Positions 52,689 to 62,720 of a stretch of 64,000 bases of DNA are shown here, piece after piece (positions within the stretch are counted from its first letter, which is position 1; each line of letters opens with the position of its first letter). Origin of the DNA: an uncultured Pseudomonadales bacterium. Lineage in GTDB: Bacteria > Pseudomonadota > Gammaproteobacteria > Pseudomonadales > Cellvibrionaceae. The notes beneath the pieces were generated by a model, which was given only the letters and a program-made list of their open reading frames with translations, ran no database searches and was not told where the DNA came from. Both the position numbers and the translations under genes were made by a program. The stretch covers positions 124,001 through 188,000 of the forward strand of contig CANLBN010000008.1 of the NCBI GenBank assembly GCA_947488935.1. The letters run 5' to 3'.

Positions 52689-53201
52689 TTATTGTGGCTG
52701 TAGTTTTTGTTCAGGAATAAAGTCAGCGAGTTGATGTAATTCGATGGTAAAAATTTCTGAGATATTATTTTGCCTAAATTGTAGTAAGGCTGTTGGGAAT
52801 TGTGCCACAAAGAGAGAGTCCTCAAGTGAAAGCGATAGCGTTAGCCCTTTTTCCTTTGTTAATATCATTTGTCCTTCCTCTAAAAAGATCCGTTTACCTC
52901 CAGCTATGAGGCTAATACTGTTCAAAAAAATAGGCTTTTCAATAATCGTTCTAAATTGAAAAAGATAACCTTTTACCGCCTTTGAGCTACTGTTTTTGTT
53001 AAACGTAGCGCGCATGCTAATAGAGCTATTGTTGTTATTAAAATAGCGTGTCGAGTCAACAAATGTATACAGTTGCTCTGGAGGGCGGTCGGGTTTAGTG
53101 TTAGTGGTTTGTGTGCCACAGCTTGCAATAAATCCACTGATAAAAATACAAGTAAGTAGGGGTTTGATTTTAGGAAAACAATAAAAATAATTTATTAACA
53201 T
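52689..53201 (-). CDS. Putative lipoprotein of unknown function
   Basis: 170 residues. N-terminal signal with lipobox I-A-S-C (C28), then a proline/threonine stretch and a predicted beta-rich domain (YTFVDSTRYFNNNNSSISMRATF...). No family recognised. No other conserved motif, low cysteine content. Lies 80 bases downstream of the SPFH gene in the same orientation; may or may not be part of that unit. Confidence 0.7.
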   Translation of the reverse strand: MLINYFYCFPKIKPLLTCIFISGFIASCGTQTTNTKPDRPPEQLYTFVDSTRYFNNNNSSISMRATFNKNSSSKAVKGYLFQFRTIIEKPIFLNSISLIAGGKRIFLEEGQMILTKEKGLTLSLSLEDSLFVAQFPTALLQFRQNNISEIFTIELHQLADFIPEQKLQPQ

Positions 53202-53281
53202 CGGTGCTGTCTCTGCTTGCTTGTGTGTTTTATTGTAAAGAGCCTAAGGCTTATTGTTAGGCTCTTTAATGTCTATCTACT

Positions 53282-54124
53282 CTATCGGCCCATAAGTCCT
53301 TTAACGGTATTTAATAAGTCGGCTGGTAGTACAAACATTTTTGTATTATCTGATTGCGCCAGATTTTCCATGGCATTGGTATATTTTTCACCCAGTAGGT
53401 AGGCGACGGGTAAATCATCCTTAATCGACTCGCTAACGAGCTCAATGGATTTTTTACTGGCAGTGGCCAATACAATTTGTGCTTCGGCGTCACGTCTGGA
53501 GGCTTCTAGGCGGCCATCGGCCTCTAAAATAGCGGCTTGCTTTTCGCCTTCTGCTTTTGTAACAGCAGCGCGGCGTTGGCGCTCGGCTGCTGCTTGCTCT
53601 TCCATTGCCTGTTGCATAGTCGGTGATGGGTTTATATCTTGAATTTCTACCGTCTTCATAATAATGCCCCAATCAGCAATATCATCGGAGATAGCAGCTT
53701 TTAATTTAGCCTTAATTTGATCACGTGAAGAAAGTGCCGAGTCGAGAGCCATCTCACCAATAATAGAGCGTAGAGCTGTTTGGACTAGGTTGCGAATGGC
53801 CAGCACATAATCCTCAACACCGTAGACCGCTTTTTCAGGTTGTACGATATTTATATAGGCGACGGCATTAGCAATAATAACGGCGTTATCTTGTGTTATA
53901 ACTTCTTGAGAAGGTATATCAAGCACAATATCTTTGGTGGTTATTTCATAGGGAATGGTATCGATATAGGGGACAATTAAATTAAGGCCCGGAGATAGAG
54001 TGCGGTTAAATTTCCCCAGACGTTGGCAAATAAATTTATAACCTTGGGGAACAATGCTGACACTCTTGAGAAGAGTAACAATAATTAGTACAACAAAGAA
54101 TGCTGCAATATATAGAGCTTCCAT
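53282..54124 (-). CDS. SPFH/Band 7 membrane protein (stomatin/QmcA-like)
   Basis: 280 residues. One N-terminal membrane helix (residues 4-24), VPQGYKFICQRLGKFNRTLSPGLNLIVPYID opening the Band 7 domain, then a coiled coil rich in alanine, glutamate and arginine (AMEEQAAAERQRRAAVTKAEGEKQAAILEA) and a C-terminal NTKMFVLPADLL. Forms large membrane assemblies in relatives. Paired with NfeD upstream. Confidence 0.92.
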   Translation of the reverse strand: MEALYIAAFFVVLIIVTLLKSVSIVPQGYKFICQRLGKFNRTLSPGLNLIVPYIDTIPYEITTKDIVLDIPSQEVITQDNAVIIANAVAYINIVQPEKAVYGVEDYVLAIRNLVQTALRSIIGEMALDSALSSRDQIKAKLKAAISDDIADWGIIMKTVEIQDINPSPTMQQAMEEQAAAERQRRAAVTKAEGEKQAAILEADGRLEASRRDAEAQIVLATASKKSIELVSESIKDDLPVAYLLGEKYTNAMENLAQSDNTKMFVLPADLLNTVKGLMGR

Positions 54125-54206
54125 AGTAGTTTCCTTTAGGATAAGTCAAAAGTGTAAAAAATGGTAAATGGTTATTTAAAGAATCCCAAAATAATAATGT
54201 ACTGGC

Positions 54207-54677
54207 TTATTTGCGCTTAACAATAAGCCGATTTCCCGAAATGTCGGTAACTTCAACTTTATCTCCATTTTCTAGGGCTTCCTCAGAAATAAATTCCCAT
54301 TCGTCGTTACCAATAATAGGTGCGGGAAAGCGCAGGCGGCCTTTGCTTTGCGCCTTATTAAAGTTAAGTACTAGGCCAATTTGTCCGGTAATAGCCTCAC
54401 GAGAAAGGCCTGCGAGTGTACGATTGCCCATTTTAGGTGAGATAAACTTGTGCCAAAGCAGTAAAAAAATAGCAGATAATATCACCCATAGAGCCAGCTG
54501 TAGGCTAAAACTAATACCGATCGCGAGCTGTAAAATACCGACGACAATAGCCGCTAAGCCGAGCCATAACATAACAAATACAGGCGCAAATAATTCTATA
54601 GTAATAAGAGCTATTCCAAAGATAATCCAGTGCCAGTAAAAAATATTGTTACTTAGGTATTCGACCATTTGCGCCAT
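54207..54677 (-). CDS. NfeD-family membrane protein
   Basis: 156 residues. Short form: three to four membrane helices in the first ~90 residues followed by an OB-fold domain (GQIGLVLNFNKAQSKGRLRFPAPIIGNDEWEF, GDKVEVTDISGNRLIVKRK). Typical partner of the adjacent SPFH protein in membrane-domain organisation. Confidence 0.92.
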   Translation of the reverse strand: MAQMVEYLSNNIFYWHWIIFGIALITIELFAPVFVMLWLGLAAIVVGILQLAIGISFSLQLALWVILSAIFLLLWHKFISPKMGNRTLAGLSREAITGQIGLVLNFNKAQSKGRLRFPAPIIGNDEWEFISEEALENGDKVEVTDISGNRLIVKRK

Positions 54678-54773
54678 CCTATATGTTAATCAATTCTAGC
54701 CCAAGTGTAACAAAGTAATGATTCTCTGTCTCAGTAGCACTACGGAATTTTATAAGTCCCAAATTACTGTATT

Positions 54774-55436
54774 ATGACGAGATTAAGTGGTCAAGATAGT
54801 GTATCGATGAAGCATTCACCCTCTAAAAAGCAGCCCTTCGTGCTCTACACTATTGGCTATGCGACTAAATCAATAGAAGAGTTTATTAGGCAATTAAAAC
54901 ACTACTCGGTAGATGTGGTGGCAGATGTTCGTTCAGTGCCTTATAGCAAGGTGTTCCATGTTTATCATAAAGAGTCCATTGCTGGGCATTTAAACGCGAG
55001 TAATATCCAATATGTTTACCTTGGTGAGGAGTTGGGGCCTCGTTCTAAAGATAATAGTCATTACGATGAAAGCAATCAGGTGGTTTTTGATCGCCTTATG
55101 CAATCTGGCCTATTCCAGCAAGGTGTTAACCGCTTACATACGGGTTCGCAAAAAGGGTTTTCCATTGCACTTATGTGTGCCGAAAAAGATCCAGCAACTT
55201 GCCATCGTAGTTTGTTGATTGGGTATTTTTTGCAGCATCATACCTCACCTTTTGGCAGTGATTGTGAGATATCACATATCAGGCATGATGGTAGTTTGGA
55301 GACTCAACAAGAATTAGAAGCAAGACTGCCGGAGATGAACGATGTCAAAGTCGATATGTTTATGTCTGCCAAAGAGCAGGCGAGACAGGCTTACGAAATT
55401 CAGCTCAAAAAAACATCCTACCGTAAAGAAGAATAA
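54774..55436 (+). CDS. DUF488 family protein
   Basis: 220 residues. YTIGYATKSIEEFIRQL, VVADVRSVPYSKV, LGEELGPR and LMCAEKDPATCHRSLLIGYFL are the family blocks; the last contains the conserved C-x-x-DP-x-x-CHR. Function unknown, with possible DNA/RNA or nucleotide binding. The start could be ATG 54774 or ATG 54807. Convergent with ubiB, seven bases apart. Confidence 0.88.
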   Translation: MTRLSGQDSVSMKHSPSKKQPFVLYTIGYATKSIEEFIRQLKHYSVDVVADVRSVPYSKVFHVYHKESIAGHLNASNIQYVYLGEELGPRSKDNSHYDESNQVVFDRLMQSGLFQQGVNRLHTGSQKGFSIALMCAEKDPATCHRSLLIGYFLQHHTSPFGSDCEISHIRHDGSLETQQELEARLPEMNDVKVDMFMSAKEQARQAYEIQLKKTSYRKEE

Positions 55437-55443
55437 CCACGCC

Positions 55444-57063
55444 TTAGCGTAAAAAATAAATGGCCAGCGCGGCTATAGACAGCCCCCAAGTCATTGGTGA
55501 TAAATTCATTACCGTCGTGCTCAAGTTGGGTGATGCACTAATAATAGCGGCTACTGCAACAATGAGTGCGGTCACTGTGCGTGCTTTGCGCTTGGTCGCT
55601 TGTACTTTGTGTTGATGGTAGTCCTCGGCTGCTTGCTTTAGCGTCGGGGCCATGTCGGTGAGCTGCTGCACTTTCTCGATATTGTTAAATACTTTCATTG
55701 GCAGCTCTGGAAATTTCTCCATCCATTCCGGGCCGTAGCGTTTTAGTTCGTGATAAAGCGCCTTGGGGTGGAATCGATTTTTCAGCCAGCGTTCTAAATA
55801 AGGGTGTGCCGTCTTCCAAAGGTCAAGCTCTGGATAGAGTTGTCGACCTAGCCCTTCTATATTCAGTAAGGTTTTTTGTAACAGAACAAGTTGTGGCTGT
55901 ACTTCCATATTAAAGCGGCGGGCAGTATTAAATAAATTTATTAACACTTTCGCAAAGGAGATTTCTGCCAGAGGTTTTTCGATAATAGGTTCGCAAGCGG
56001 TACGCACAGCGGCTTCAAAGTCGCCTATTTTTGTATCTTTAGGTACCCAGCCACTTTGTACATGTAGCTCGGCTACTTGGCGGTAGTCTCGTCTGAACAT
56101 CGCTAGTAAGTTACGTGCAAGGTAATATTGATCTTCGCGCGCGAGCGAGCCAACAATCGCTGTGTCGATGGCGATATATTTGGGGCGCTCTGGGTGTTCG
56201 CGGCTCACAAAAATATTGCCCGGATGCATGTCGGCATGAAAAAAATTGTGATCAAAGACTTGGCTAAAGAATATTTCTACGCCACGCTCGGCGAGTTTTT
56301 TCATGTTAGTGTTTTGTGCTTTTAGTGCTTCGATATCGCTAACAGGGATACCATAGATACGCTCCATAACCATGACGCTTTTATTGCAGTAATCCCAGTG
56401 TACTTCGGGTACATACAGTAATGGCGAATTGGTAAAGTTACGCCGCAGTTGCGAAGCATTAGCTGCCTCACGCTGAAGATCTAATTCGTCAAAAATTGTT
56501 GTGCGGTAATCTTCTATGACTTCAACGGGCTTCATGCGTGCGCCGTCTTCCAGCCAGTTTTCTAAGCGTTTAGCAATCCACAAAAGCAGTTGTGTGTCTT
56601 TATGGATTATTTTTTCTATGCCTGGGCGAATCACTTTTACAACGACATTGCGCCCATCTTTTAATGTGGCTGCATGTACCTGTGCAACCGATGCTGATGC
56701 TAGTGGTTGCGTATCAAGCTCTGCAAATACCTCGTCGAGGGGTTGTTCGAGTTTTTCAACAACAATGTCACGAAAGTGCTCAGGTGAAAACGGTGCAACA
56801 TTATCTTGCAGCTGATCTAGCTCAACGATAATGTCCGATGGAATTAAATCAGGTCTAGTCGATAATATCTGCCCAAGCTTAACAAAAATGGGGCCTAGTT
56901 CTTCGCAGGCGCGCCGCAATTGTAGCCCGCGATTTTTTATTTTATTGGGAAATAGCCCAAAAATAATGCGTAGCGGTAGCGGTAATTTTATAGGGGCTAG
57001 GGTATCGAGCCGGTAACGGCACAACGTTAAAATAATCGTCAATGCTCTTAAAAAAACAGTCAC
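55444..57063 (-). CDS. ubiB: Ubiquinone biosynthesis regulatory kinase-like protein UbiB
   Basis: 539 residues. ADCK-type atypical kinase. KxGQ-like motif [14 protein letters not shown], the alanine-rich P-loop [19 protein letters not shown] lysine, [11 protein letters not shown] catalytic segment and AIDTAIVG (DFG position as D-T-A). Two C-terminal membrane helices. Overlaps ubiJ by four bases (ATGA). Confidence 0.96.
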   Translation of the reverse strand: MTVFLRALTIILTLCRYRLDTLAPIKLPLPLRIIFGLFPNKIKNRGLQLRRACEELGPIFVKLGQILSTRPDLIPSDIIVELDQLQDNVAPFSPEHFRDIVVEKLEQPLDEVFAELDTQPLASASVAQVHAATLKDGRNVVVKVIRPGIEKIIHKDTQLLLWIAKRLENWLEDGARMKPVEVIEDYRTTIFDELDLQREAANASQLRRNFTNSPLLYVPEVHWDYCNKSVMVMERIYGIPVSDIEALKAQNTNMKKLAERGVEIFFSQVFDHNFFHADMHPGNIFVSREHPERPKYIAIDTAIVGSLAREDQYYLARNLLAMFRRDYRQVAELHVQSGWVPKDTKIGDFEAAVRTACEPIIEKPLAEISFAKVLINLFNTARRFNMEVQPQLVLLQKTLLNIEGLGRQLYPELDLWKTAHPYLERWLKNRFHPKALYHELKRYGPEWMEKFPELPMKVFNNIEKVQQLTDMAPTLKQAAEDYHQHKVQATKRKARTVTALIVAVAAIISASPNLSTTVMNLSPMTWGLSIAALAIYFLR

Positions 57064-57701
57064 TCTTGAGCATCCTTATTATTCGTTGGCGCATTTTTTT
57101 GCGTTTTACGTACAAGTTCGGTAAAGCGAGCTTGTAGGCGCTCTGCATCCATTTTTATTTCGTTAACCGTATCACCAAATGCGACTAGCTCAGCTTTGCT
57201 TGGTGTCACCTTTAACTCTTCGGTAATGTACTCTTTGAGTTTGTGGGTTTGCTCACTACCTTGTTGCTTAGACCAGCTCAGGCCGCTGCTAATAATTTTG
57301 CCTGCCATTGGCCCTGCGATATCACCGAGAACACTACTAATAGCATCTTCCCAATCAATATCTAAGTTGTTGAGAATAGACTGCCAGCGCTGTAAAAGAC
57401 CGACACTCCCAGCTAATTCGACGCCGCTGCCAGCAAGTGTGGTTGGTTTTTTTAATAATGAGATTAACGCCAGCGGTGTGCCGGTAAGCTGTGTGGCCGT
57501 AGGTGCTTCGCAATGGCTCATAATACGCACGCCATCACTGGTACCATGGCAATAAATAGTGAGTGCAGGCGCAGTTGACTCGATAGCAAGAACATCGTTA
57601 ATTTCAGCAATTTTTTGTTTGCTGGCGGGGTCGTATTTAAGTGCGGTATTGATAATAGATTCAATACTCGCTGTGATAGCGGCAGAAATACTTGGATCCA
57701 T
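57060..57701 (-). CDS. ubiJ: Ubiquinone biosynthesis accessory factor UbiJ
   Basis: 213 residues. SCP2 lipid-binding domain at the N terminus (about residues 1-110; [33 protein letters not shown]) and a helical C-terminal half. Scaffolds the soluble Ubi complex in E. coli. Same operon between ubiE and ubiB. Confidence 0.93.
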   Translation of the reverse strand: MDPSISAAITASIESIINTALKYDPASKQKIAEINDVLAIESTAPALTIYCHGTSDGVRIMSHCEAPTATQLTGTPLALISLLKKPTTLAGSGVELAGSVGLLQRWQSILNNLDIDWEDAISSVLGDIAGPMAGKIISSGLSWSKQQGSEQTHKLKEYITEELKVTPSKAELVAFGDTVNEIKMDAERLQARFTELVRKTQKNAPTNNKDAQE

Positions 57702-57764
57702 TGGTTTATTTGCTACCTTTTGACAAAAGCTGCTTAAGAATGACGGTTTTTCCTGTGCTTAACA

Positions 57765-58562
57765 TTAGGGTTTGATTCCCTTATGTAATGCAACAATACC
57801 ACCAGTCATATTATAAAATTCTGTATTGGCAAAGCCTGCGGTATCCATCATGCCTTTGAGTGTATCTTGATCGGGGTGCATACGAATAGACTCTGCCAAA
57901 TAACGATAACTGTCGGCATCGTTGGTGATCATTTTGCCCATAAAGGGTAATAGGCGAAAGGAGTACTGGTCGTAGACTTTCTCTAACAAACTATTTTGTG
58001 GCTTAGAAAACTCTAATACTAATAAGCGGCCACCCGGTTTTAATACGCGTAAAATTGAACGCAGTGCCATGTCTTTATCGGTCACATTACGCAAACCAAA
58101 GGCGATGGTGACACAATCGAAGGTATTATCTGCAAAGGGTAAAAACTGTGCGTCTAACTGCGCATACTGCACATTATTATTGACGCCACGATCAATCAGT
58201 CGATCACGACCAACATTCAGCATCGATGAATTAATATCCGATAAAATGACTTGACCGGTATCGCCTACAAGCTTAGAAAATTTATAGGCCAAATCACCCG
58301 TGCCGCCAGCGATGTCGAGTACTTTATTACCGGGCCTTACACCTGAGACTTCAATGGTAAATCGCTTCCAAAGGCGATGAACACCGCCAGACATTAAGTC
58401 GTTCATTAAGTCATATTTACCAGCAACGGAATGAAAGACGCCGGCAACGCGATCGGCTTTGTCTTCAGTGCGTACTTCTTCGTAGCCAAAGTGGGTTTTC
58501 TCAGAGGATTGGCTAGATTCTTTATCGGCCTGCTCGGTGTTGCTTTGCTCGGTGGTAGACAT
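57765..58562 (-). CDS. ubiE: Ubiquinone/menaquinone C-methyltransferase UbiE
   Basis: 265 residues. SAM-dependent methyltransferase; [25 protein letters not shown], motif [24 protein letters not shown] and LEFSKP are typical. Has an acidic/serine N-terminal extension of about 25 residues. First gene of ubiE-ubiJ-ubiB. Confidence 0.97.
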   Translation of the reverse strand: MSTTEQSNTEQADKESSQSSEKTHFGYEEVRTEDKADRVAGVFHSVAGKYDLMNDLMSGGVHRLWKRFTIEVSGVRPGNKVLDIAGGTGDLAYKFSKLVGDTGQVILSDINSSMLNVGRDRLIDRGVNNNVQYAQLDAQFLPFADNTFDCVTIAFGLRNVTDKDMALRSILRVLKPGGRLLVLEFSKPQNSLLEKVYDQYSFRLLPFMGKMITNDADSYRYLAESIRMHPDQDTLKGMMDTAGFANTEFYNMTGGIVALHKGIKP

Positions 58563-58779
58563 AAATGCTCTTTAATTTTTACTTAATGTAATTCGCTAAA
58601 ATAGATAAATCGAATAATAGGCTCCATTGTAACGTTTGTGTGCATGGTTGTCTTTGTTGAATAATGAGGTGATTAATCTCTGAGGCGCTTCTCGTTGGCG
58701 GGTCTAGGCAATGACTACTAGGGATAGTGAACATGAGAATTTGCAGGAACAACAATCGATCAAAGCAGCGCCCTATTAT

Positions 58780-58808
58780 AGATAACGTCTGTAAGCCAGA
58801 CGTTATCT
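58780..58808. repeat. Perfect 12-base-pair inverted repeat with 5-base loop
   Basis: Arms AGATAACGTCTG and CAGACGTTATCT around TAAGC. It lies 25 bases beyond the DUF1348 stop in the otherwise featureless 58563-58833 gap ahead of ubiE. No T-run on either side, so it is not a classical terminator; protein site, REP-like unit or transcript-stabilising hairpin are possible. Confidence 0.6.
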
Positions 58809-58833
58809 GGTATTAATTCAAGACTCTATCATT

Positions 58834-59304
58834 TTATAAACCTAAATCGCTCAAGCCTGGGTGATCATCAGGTCGTCTACCTTGAGGCCAATGAAATTTG
58901 CGTTCGGCTTCCGTAATGGGTAAGTCGTTAATAGAGGCAAAGCGATTGATCATCAAGCCATCTTCACCAAACTCCCAATTTTCGTTGCCGTAGGAGCGAA
59001 ACCAATTGCCATCGACATCACGTGATTCATAAGCGTAGCGAACTGCGATACGATTATCAGTAAACGCCCAAAGCTCTTTGATCAGACGATATTCTTGCTC
59101 CCTCGCCCACTTGCTCTCTAAAAAAGCTTGTGCTTCTTCACGATTTTTAACAAAAGTAGTACGGTTACGCCAATTGGTGTCGAGACTATAAGCCTGCGCT
59201 ACTTTAGCTGCATCGCGAGAGTTCCAACCGTCTTCTGCAAGGCGTATTTTTTGAATCGCGCTTTCTTTGGTAAAAGGAGGGAGTGGTGGTCTAGTGCTCA
59301 TCAT
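58834..59304 (-). CDS. DUF1348 family (NTF2-like) protein
   Basis: 156 residues. Family blocks: [80 protein letters not shown], and the tail [18 protein letters not shown]. Function not established. AGAGG lies 5 and 8 bases before two consecutive ATGs. Divergent from a TetR regulator with palindromes between, so probably its target. Confidence 0.92.
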   Translation of the reverse strand: MMSTRPPLPPFTKESAIQKIRLAEDGWNSRDAAKVAQAYSLDTNWRNRTTFVKNREEAQAFLESKWAREQEYRLIKELWAFTDNRIAVRYAYESRDVDGNWFRSYGNENWEFGEDGLMINRFASINDLPITEAERKFHWPQGRRPDDHPGLSDLGL

Positions 59305-59325
59305 AAATTCCTCTTGGGTTCGATG

Positions 59326-59341
59326 TAGACAAAGTTGTCTA
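59326..59341. promoter_or_regulatory. TetR operator candidate O1
   Basis: Perfect 7-base arms TAGACAA and TTGTCTA around AG. Immediately upstream of the DUF1348 ribosome-binding site, where a bound repressor would block that promoter. Confidence 0.6.
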
Positions 59342-59348
59342 TTTAACG

Positions 59349-59363
59349 TTGATAATCTATCAA
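59349..59363. promoter_or_regulatory. Small palindrome between O1 and O2
   Basis: Arms TTGATA and TATCAA around ATC. Its half-site differs from O1 and O2; TTGATA could also be a -35 box. Confidence 0.3.
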
Positions 59364-59386
59364 TTGTAGACAGACCTGTCTACAAT
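59363..59386. promoter_or_regulatory. TetR operator candidate O2
   Basis: Perfect 11-base arms ATTGTAGACAG and CTGTCTACAAT around AC. Same TAGACA/TGTCTA core as O1, with centres 41 bases apart, about four helical turns. Confidence 0.7.
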
Positions 59387-59428
59387 GAAATGTATGAAAA
59401 ATATTTCTAATGTATCGGGTATTGTTAT

Positions 59429-59971
59429 ATGCCAGTAAAGAGCGCCCGGGAGCGTATTTTGTTGACGGCTCATGACTTATTTTATTGTTATGGTATTCGT
59501 GCAACAGGTGTCGATCGTCTCATCGCTGAGTCTAAGGTGACTAAAACGACCTTTTATAGGCACTTCCCGAGTAAGAAGCAATTAATTATTGAGTTTCTTG
59601 AATACAGACATACAAAATGGATGTCTTGGTTTACAGGATGCTTGGATAAACACGGAGGAGGTATCGATGCACTTTGCCCGGCATTAGAGGAGTGGTTTGG
59701 GGCTGAGGGCTTTAGAGGTTGTGCCTTTATTAATAGTCTTAGCGAGTTAGGTGAAGATATTCAAGAAATAGCCCCAATCACCCAAAACCATAAAGAGTGT
59801 GTTGCTAATACAGTGGCTACACTTCTGCCAGATTCTAGCAGTGCAAAGTGCCGTGCTATGAGTATTGTTTTAGCCATAGACGGTGCAATTGTCCGGGCGC
59901 ATTATGATAAAGATCCAAAAGTGGCGCTTTTGTTACTGGAAGGTATTATCGAGCTTATGGCTAAAAAATAA
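59429..59971 (+). CDS. TetR/AcrR-family transcriptional regulator
   Basis: 180 residues. N-terminal helix-turn-helix ARERILLTAHDLFYCYGIRATGVDRLIAES then TTFYRHFPSKKQLI, the standard TetR motif. The C-terminal ligand domain has GGIDALCPALEEWFG and FRGCAFINSLSELGE, with cysteines that could sense electrophiles (speculative). Divergent from DUF1348; O1 and O2 lie between. Confidence 0.94.
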   Translation: MPVKSARERILLTAHDLFYCYGIRATGVDRLIAESKVTKTTFYRHFPSKKQLIIEFLEYRHTKWMSWFTGCLDKHGGGIDALCPALEEWFGAEGFRGCAFINSLSELGEDIQEIAPITQNHKECVANTVATLLPDSSSAKCRAMSIVLAIDGAIVRAHYDKDPKVALLLLEGIIELMAKK

Positions 59972-60050
59972 AGCTTTCTATCTGATGGGTAACACTTTAT
60001 TTGTGTGTTTAGCTATTTTTAATAAAGCTTTTGTTGTGTTCAAGCTAGAG

Positions 60051-60911
60051 TCAGGATTTTCCCATCACTTGCCCCATCATTACTGGCGATTGTGCTTTAA
60101 GGCCATCACTCCATTCCATTACATCGTTACCGAATAATACTATTGCCGTCGAGCCTAGCTTAAAGCGGCCCATCTCTTCGCCTTTTTTAAGGCTTATGGG
60201 GTCTACTGCGTTTTTATCTGACGGGTAGTGCCATGTGCGCACTTGTTTTTTAACGGGAGTTATCAAGCCTGCCCAAGGCGTCTCGATACTTGCCACGATC
60301 ATGGCGCCGACTAATATCACAGCCATGGGTCCGAGTTCGGTCTCGAATAGACAAACAACGCGTTCGTTACGTGCAAATAGTCGTGGTACATTATTGGCAG
60401 TGGTCTCGTTTACCGAGAACAGGTCTCCAGGTACATGCAGCATATGCGTCAGTGTGCCTGCAATAGGCATATGTACTCGGTGATAATCTTTAGGCGATAA
60501 ATACACAGTGGCGAACTGTCCATTTTTAAATGGCATCGCTAGGGCTTCATCGCCGCCTATTAGCTCCTGTAGGCTGTATTCTTGCCCTTTGGCTTGGAAG
60601 ATACGCCCATGTTTAATATCACCTAATTGGCTAATGCAACCATCTGCTGGACACACAATAGTGTCTTTCTCGGTATCTATTGGGCGTTCGCCCTTACGTA
60701 GTGGCCTAGTAAAAAAGTCATTAAAGTGTTGGTAGCTCTCGGGGTCGGGGTTTTCGGCAATACTCATGTCGACCTTATAGCGCCGAATAAACCAGTTGAT
60801 CAAGGTATTTTTAAACCAAGGTGACGTGCATTCAGCTAAGCAGCCTGCAAGGCGAGAAAGAAGCTTTTGCGGGATAATATATTGGCAAAAAATAAAGAGA
60901 GTGGCTTTCAT
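60051..60911 (-). CDS. psd: Phosphatidylserine decarboxylase proenzyme
   Basis: 286 residues. Makes phosphatidylethanolamine. Self-cleavage site LGST near the C terminus (FKLGSTAIVLF) gives alpha and beta chains; FNDFFTRPLRKGERPI, ADGCISQLGDI, LSPKDYHRVHMP and EMGRFKLGST are the conserved blocks. Complete. Confidence 0.97.
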   Translation of the reverse strand: MKATLFIFCQYIIPQKLLSRLAGCLAECTSPWFKNTLINWFIRRYKVDMSIAENPDPESYQHFNDFFTRPLRKGERPIDTEKDTIVCPADGCISQLGDIKHGRIFQAKGQEYSLQELIGGDEALAMPFKNGQFATVYLSPKDYHRVHMPIAGTLTHMLHVPGDLFSVNETTANNVPRLFARNERVVCLFETELGPMAVILVGAMIVASIETPWAGLITPVKKQVRTWHYPSDKNAVDPISLKKGEEMGRFKLGSTAIVLFGNDVMEWSDGLKAQSPVMMGQVMGKS

Positions 60912-61031
60912 AGAGTTATTTACCGATCATTCACTTAAATGGCGCAAGGGTCTTACATACGTTGTTAGCACGCCATTGTAGCCGAATGATCGATGATTTA
61001 CTTGGACAATTAGCCCGACAGGTAAAGGCAG

Positions 61032-62567
61032 TTAGTAATCGCAGTACTTGAGGTTGTTGAGTAGGTGCTTGCCAATCAATTTGAAGTGTTCATGACGTTG
61101 TGCGCTCCAGTCATTGTGCTCACAAATGGCAATGGCATAGGGTTCGCCATGGCTAAATAGCGACATAATGCCACAGGGTCTTGGATCCCAATGTTGGGCG
61201 AGGGCTGTAGGGAGTTGTTGCACTATGCGAGGTAGTTTAGGTTTGTCGGCAATGATAACGACGGGTTGATTAAGGAGGTGTGTGAACAGCTCTCCACAGT
61301 CATTAAAGTTGATATTTAAATGGGCTAAGGCGCTACCTTTATGACCTGCGTGGTATTTCAAAATCAGGCGATTCTCTTTAATCACAAAAATCATGCTGCG
61401 CTGGACGCTAGCGCCTTGCATAAATGCCTCTAGTACCAGCTGTAAGCTGTTGTCGCTAATTTTAGAATGCTTTAATTTGATTAAGTACTGTTTAAGTATA
61501 GATACCTTGTCATTTGCTTTATCATCACTGAGTTCTTTGTGTAAGCCACGATAGCGATAAAGCGGTGAGAAACGTCCTTTCATCTCCTGAGGTAATTCAA
61601 GGGTGCTGGCAATACTGGTAACTGCTTGATTAAACTCTTGTTCGCTTAAGGACAAATGTCGCGCGGCTAATTTACCTAGGCGCTTAATATGTTTGCCATG
61701 ATTATCAAAATAAATGGCGAGGGCGTAATGGCTAATAAAATAAAGCCCAACCTCTGGTGCATAGAGACCTTGTTTTGCGAGTTTATCTTTGGCGACCCAG
61801 TTGAGTAGGCTTGCCATAGAGCTATAGTTTACTTTACCCCAAAAACGTGTGTTTTGGTCCATACGCAGAGAGAGTGCTTTAAGGCTGAGCTCTGGGAGTG
61901 GTAAATACTGGTAAGTTTGTTCTAATAGGTCATGGATGGGAAAGCTGAGTTTTTGCTCAAATAAGCTCTCTATGCTCATAGAGCCTCGAGAACTATCGCT
62001 ACCGGTTTTTTTGACAAACTCCATGATCTTGGGAGCTGCGAGCCACATTAGCCATAAGGGTGCGTTTAATAGCATGGCAGGTAAAAAAAACAATTTACCC
62101 TGTGTACCGTGTTTTTCGGGGAGTAATTGGCTGGCTAGTTGGGCGGCAAAAAAGCTTGCAGCGTATAACTCTTGCTGGCTGCTACTGGTTGCTCGTTTAT
62201 CTTGGCCATCGTTGGGTGCATCTTTGATTAGTTGCTTAATATTCTCTGTACCCATTAAGCCGATTAAATGCTCTAGGCCTTGTATACGGGTGTCTTTGCC
62301 CTGTAGTTTTCGACTGACATGCAAATAAAGCTTTAAGCACAATACGGGATCTTGCTGTAATAGAGTGGCAATAGTCTCGGCTGATGAATTTTGGTCAGCG
62401 ATCTCAGCGAGTACTTTTTTGCCCACACGATGGTTAATCGCCAGCACATGGTTGGGTAGCTTTTGTAACCATAGCGGCAGGCGAGAGTCGTCGCTTTGGA
62501 CTATTTGAGTATTTGTTGCAGTCATTTTAGGTGGTAATATTTGTATATTCATTACAATATAGATCAT
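61032..62567 (-). CDS. HDOD-type signalling protein
   Basis: Up to 511 residues. N-terminal ~300 residues resemble an HDOD domain: LPNHVLAINHRVGKKVLAEIADQNSSAETIATLLQQDPVLCLKLYLHVS and LIGLMGTENIKQLI; the HD metal residues are not expected in this fold. The C-terminal third (from about 385) is a GAF-like segment without recognised motifs. Start uncertain: ATG 62567, ATG 62552 (MNIQILPPKM) or a later one, none with a clear ribosome-binding site. No neighbour suggests its pathway. Confidence 0.75.
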   Translation of the reverse strand: MIYIVMNIQILPPKMTATNTQIVQSDDSRLPLWLQKLPNHVLAINHRVGKKVLAEIADQNSSAETIATLLQQDPVLCLKLYLHVSRKLQGKDTRIQGLEHLIGLMGTENIKQLIKDAPNDGQDKRATSSSQQELYAASFFAAQLASQLLPEKHGTQGKLFFLPAMLLNAPLWLMWLAAPKIMEFVKKTGSDSSRGSMSIESLFEQKLSFPIHDLLEQTYQYLPLPELSLKALSLRMDQNTRFWGKVNYSSMASLLNWVAKDKLAKQGLYAPEVGLYFISHYALAIYFDNHGKHIKRLGKLAARHLSLSEQEFNQAVTSIASTLELPQEMKGRFSPLYRYRGLHKELSDDKANDKVSILKQYLIKLKHSKISDNSLQLVLEAFMQGASVQRSMIFVIKENRLILKYHAGHKGSALAHLNINFNDCGELFTHLLNQPVVIIADKPKLPRIVQQLPTALAQHWDPRPCGIMSLFSHGEPYAIAICEHNDWSAQRHEHFKLIGKHLLNNLKYCDY

Positions 62568-62720
62568 AAATGGGTACTTTGCTGCTTATCCATTGATATA
62601 TTTAGCACCCTTTATGATGGTATTGATTATGGTAAACGTGAGTAAAATCAGTCATTTATATATTTAATACGCTGGAATAATAATGGCCAGCTCAATTAAA
62701 GTAGCAGTAATGAGGAAGTT

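Noticed and set aside
54211-54639. 142-codon rightward ORF opposite nfeD
   Set aside because: Complementary-frame shadow; nfeD has membrane helices and OB-fold motifs.
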